Shown here piece after piece: positions 35,410 to 37,696 of a stretch of 37,696 nt of DNA (its first letter is position 1; each line of letters opens with the position of its first letter). Source of the stretch: Hyphomicrobiales bacterium (lineage in GTDB: Bacteria > Pseudomonadota > Alphaproteobacteria > Rhizobiales > Rhizobiaceae); assembly GCA_021775415.1 (NCBI GenBank), contig JAJFHV010000015.1:1-37696 (forward strand). Direction: 5' to 3'. The position numbers and the translations under genes are program-made. The notes under the pieces were generated by a model. The model ran no database searches and was not told the DNA's origin. It saw only the letters and a program-made list of their open reading frames with translations.

Positions 35410-37503
35410 ATGGCCCGCGAATACAAGATTGAAGACTACCGCAACTTTGGCATCATGGCCCACATTGATGCCGGTAAAACCACGACTACAGAACGCATTC
35501 TGTATTACACCGGCAAAAGCCACAAGATTGGTGAAGTGCATGATGGCGCTGCGACAATGGATTGGATGGAGCAGGAGCAGGAGCGCGGTATCACAATTAC
35601 TTCCGCTGCAACGACTACCTTCTGGAAAGGTCGTGATGGCACAAAGAAACGTTTCAATATCATCGACACGCCAGGTCACGTGGACTTCACCATTGAGGTC
35701 GAGCGTTCATTGCGTGTACTTGATGGCGCGATTGCGCTGCTCGATGCCAACGCTGGCGTAGAGCCTCAAACAGAGACTGTTTGGCGGCAGGCTGACAAAT
35801 ACAACGTTCCCCGCATGATTTTCGTCAACAAGATGGATAAGATCGGTGCGGATTTCTTCAACTCAGTCAAAATGATCAAGGAGCGCCTGGGCGGCAAACC
35901 ATTGGTGCTTCAGATTCCTGTTGGCGCTGAAAACGATTTCGTCGGTGTAGTTGATCTGATTGAAATGAAGGCGCTGATCTGGAAGTCAGAGAACCTTGGT
36001 GCTGAGTGGGATGTGGTCGATATTCCCGAAGATCTCATGGAAACGGCACTGAAATATCGCGAAGAGATGATTGAGTCTGCGGTCGAGAATGATGAAGTTG
36101 CGATGGAAGCATATCTTGAAGGTGAAGAGCCTTCAGCGGAGAAGCTTCGCGCGTTGATCCGCATCGGTACAATCGCGGCTGAATACTACCCAGTTCTGTG
36201 CGGATCAGCCTTTAAAAACAAAGGCGTACAGCCGCTTCTTGATGCAGTGGTTGACTTTCTGCCAAGCCCGGTCGATATCCCGGCTGTTAAGGGTATTGAT
36301 GCCCGGACGGAAGAAGCTATTACCCGTGAGGCATCTGATGAAGAGCCGCTTGGTATCCTTGCATTCAAGATCATGAATGACCCGTTTGTTGGTACGTTGA
36401 CCTTCTGTCGAATTTATTCGGGCAAGATCGAAACTGGTTCGTCTGTTCAAAACACTGTGAAAGACAAGCGCGAGCGCGTTGGCCGCATGCTGTTGATGCA
36501 TTCGAATGATCGTGAAGACATCAAGGAAGCATTTGCTGGTGACATTGTTGCGATTGCAGGCCTTAAGGAAACAACCACTGGTGATACGCTTTGCGATCCA
36601 ACCAAGCAGGTGATCCTTGAGCGGATGGAATTCCCTGAGCCGGTGATCCAGATCGCTATTGAGCCAAAAACCAAGGTTGACCAGGAGAAAATGGGCGTTG
36701 CGCTCAACCGCCTGGCTGCTGAAGATCCTTCATTCCGCGTCAAATCAGACGAGGAATCAGGTCAGACCATTATTGCTGGCATGGGTGAATTGCACCTTGA
36801 TATTCTGGTTGATCGCATGCGTCGTGAGTTCAATGTGGAAGCCAATGTCGGCGCGCCGCAGGTGGCTTACCGCGAAACCATCACCAAGCTTGCTGAAATT
36901 GACTACACGCATAAAAAGCAGTCCGGCGGTTCTGGTCAGTTTGCGCGTGTGAAAATCATCTTCGAACCAAATACAGAGAGCGAAGAGTTCGAATTCGTCT
37001 CCAAGATCGTTGGCGGTAACGTTCCGAAGGAATACATTCCAGGCGTCCAGAAGGGTATCCAGAGCGTTCTTTCTTCTGGTCCGCTTGCTGGCTTCCCGAT
37101 GCTTGGCGTTAAAGCGACTTTGATTGATGGCGCCTACCACGACGTGGACTCAAGCGTTCTTGCGTTCGAGATTGCGGCCCGCGCTGCATTCCGTGACGGC
37201 GCGCGTCAGGCTGGTGCTCAGTTGCTTGAGCCGATTATGGCCGTCGAGGTTGTTACCCCGGAAGATTATGTGGGTGATGTGATTGGTGATCTGAATTCAC
37301 GCCGTGGCATGATCCAGGGTCAGGAAGTTCGTGGCGTTGCGACTGTGGTCAATGCCCACGTACCGCTCGCCAATATGTTCAAGTATGTCGACAATCTGCG
37401 TTCTATGTCTCAGGGCCGTGCCCAGTATTCGATGCAGTTTGATCATTACGCACCGGTTCCAACAGCGGTTTCCCAGGAAATCCAGGAAAAATTCGCCGGA
37501 TAA
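35410..37503 (+). CDS. fusA: Elongation factor G
   Basis: This 697-residue GTPase drives ribosomal translocation. G motifs are intact: [15 protein letters not shown] (G1), the switch Thr in [11 protein letters not shown] (G2), [15 protein letters not shown] (G3) and [10 protein letters not shown] (G4). Domains II to V follow, ending [33 protein letters not shown] precedes the start and the gene lies 38 bp after rpsG. It is followed by tuf after 52 bp. Confidence 0.99.
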   Translation: MAREYKIEDYRNFGIMAHIDAGKTTTTERILYYTGKSHKIGEVHDGAATMDWMEQEQERGITITSAATTTFWKGRDGTKKRFNIIDTPGHVDFTIEVERSLRVLDGAIALLDANAGVEPQTETVWRQADKYNVPRMIFVNKMDKIGADFFNSVKMIKERLGGKPLVLQIPVGAENDFVGVVDLIEMKALIWKSENLGAEWDVVDIPEDLMETALKYREEMIESAVENDEVAMEAYLEGEEPSAEKLRALIRIGTIAAEYYPVLCGSAFKNKGVQPLLDAVVDFLPSPVDIPAVKGIDARTEEAITREASDEEPLGILAFKIMNDPFVGTLTFCRIYSGKIETGSSVQNTVKDKRERVGRMLLMHSNDREDIKEAFAGDIVAIAGLKETTTGDTLCDPTKQVILERMEFPEPVIQIAIEPKTKVDQEKMGVALNRLAAEDPSFRVKSDEESGQTIIAGMGELHLDILVDRMRREFNVEANVGAPQVAYRETITKLAEIDYTHKKQSGGSGQFARVKIIFEPNTESEEFEFVSKIVGGNVPKEYIPGVQKGIQSVLSSGPLAGFPMLGVKATLIDGAYHDVDSSVLAFEIAARAAFRDGARQAGAQLLEPIMAVEVVTPEDYVGDVIGDLNSRRGMIQGQEVRGVATVVNAHVPLANMFKYVDNLRSMSQGRAQYSMQFDHYAPVPTAVSQEIQEKFAG

Positions 37504-37555
37504 TTGTTTAACCCAGCTGCGTGGATGAGGCCGCGCCAACGGATGGAGAAGCCAG

Positions 37556-37696
37556 ATGGCAAAAGAGAAATTTGAACGTAACAAGCCGCATTGCAACATT
37601 GGCACGATTGGCCATGTTGACCACGGCAAGACGACGTTGACGGCAGCGATTACCAAGTATTTTGGTGAGTTCAAGGCCTATGACCAGATTGATGGT
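37556..37696 (+). CDS. tuf: Elongation factor Tu, N-terminal fragment (runs off the window)
   Basis: Forty-seven codons are present from the ATG, with GGAG upstream. The translated start [20 protein letters not shown], followed by the G1 loop [11 protein letters not shown], identifies EF-Tu, which delivers aminoacyl-tRNA to the ribosome. The gene is cut by the window edge, not truncated biologically as far as can be seen. Confidence 0.98.
   Translation, partial: MAKEKFERNKPHCNIGTIGHVDHGKTTLTAAITKYFGEFKAYDQIDG

Overview
This window comes from an alphaproteobacterium, most likely of the Hyphomicrobiales (Rhizobiales) type. The evidence is the beta/str ribosomal block (secE-nusG-rplKA-rplJL-rpoBC ... 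rpsL-rpsG-fusA-tuf), a GTG-started L10 of rhizobial type, a DUF2336 protein, and RpoB/RpoC of 1383 and 1404 residues. No phage genes, transposases, CRISPR arrays, rRNA or tRNA genes were found.

Layout. (1) 1-3.9 kb: a TetR-type regulator, a run of degenerate short palindromic repeats, a secreted YceI protein, and a tightly overlapping AraC/GyrI regulator - cytochrome b561 - second YceI operon. (2) 3.9-7.1 kb, minus strand: a polar amino-acid type ABC importer (binding protein, two permeases, ATPase). (3) 7.4-16.4 kb: ordinary chromosomal genes. These are a VOC protein with a membrane protein, a DUF2336 protein, NAD kinase, a small helical protein, gamma-glutamyltransferase with a small Cys-rich secreted protein, a fused acyltransferase resembling bifunctional ornithine-lipid synthases (OlsF type), and a fumarylacetoacetate-hydrolase family enzyme. 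(4) 16.7-28.9 kb: secE, nusG, rplK, rplA, rplJ, rplL, rpoB, rpoC, with structured leaders and hairpins between genes. (5) 28.9-34.1 kb: an accessory block between rpoC and rpsL. It holds a LysR regulator divergent from a Rieske oxygenase - Rid protein - phosphotriesterase-family operon, then a GFA-family protein and a lipoprotein L,D-transpeptidase. (6) 34.2-37.7 kb: the str operon (rpsL, rpsG, fusA, start of tuf), with its own promoter and a structured leader.

How the genes fit together. Regions 4 and 6 form the transcription/translation core. Region 5 looks like a small inducible catabolic module: LysR senses a substrate, the Rieske enzyme oxidises it, and a Rid-like protein and a metal-dependent hydrolase process the product. 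Its substrate is unknown. The Rieske enzyme carries the Glu/His/His/Asp pattern known from carnitine and choline-type oxygenases. The Rid protein lacks the catalytic residues of true RidA.

Most notable observations: the catabolic island inside the ribosomal block; a bidirectional terminator whose hairpin also encodes the last residues of the LysR protein; the fused OlsA/OlsB-like acyltransferase; a family of approximately 28-bp palindromic repeats placed directly behind stop codons; and the paired YceI/cytochrome b561 operon. No wholly new system can be proven from sequence alone. The Rieske-Rid-phosphotriesterase module is the best candidate for undescribed biochemistry.
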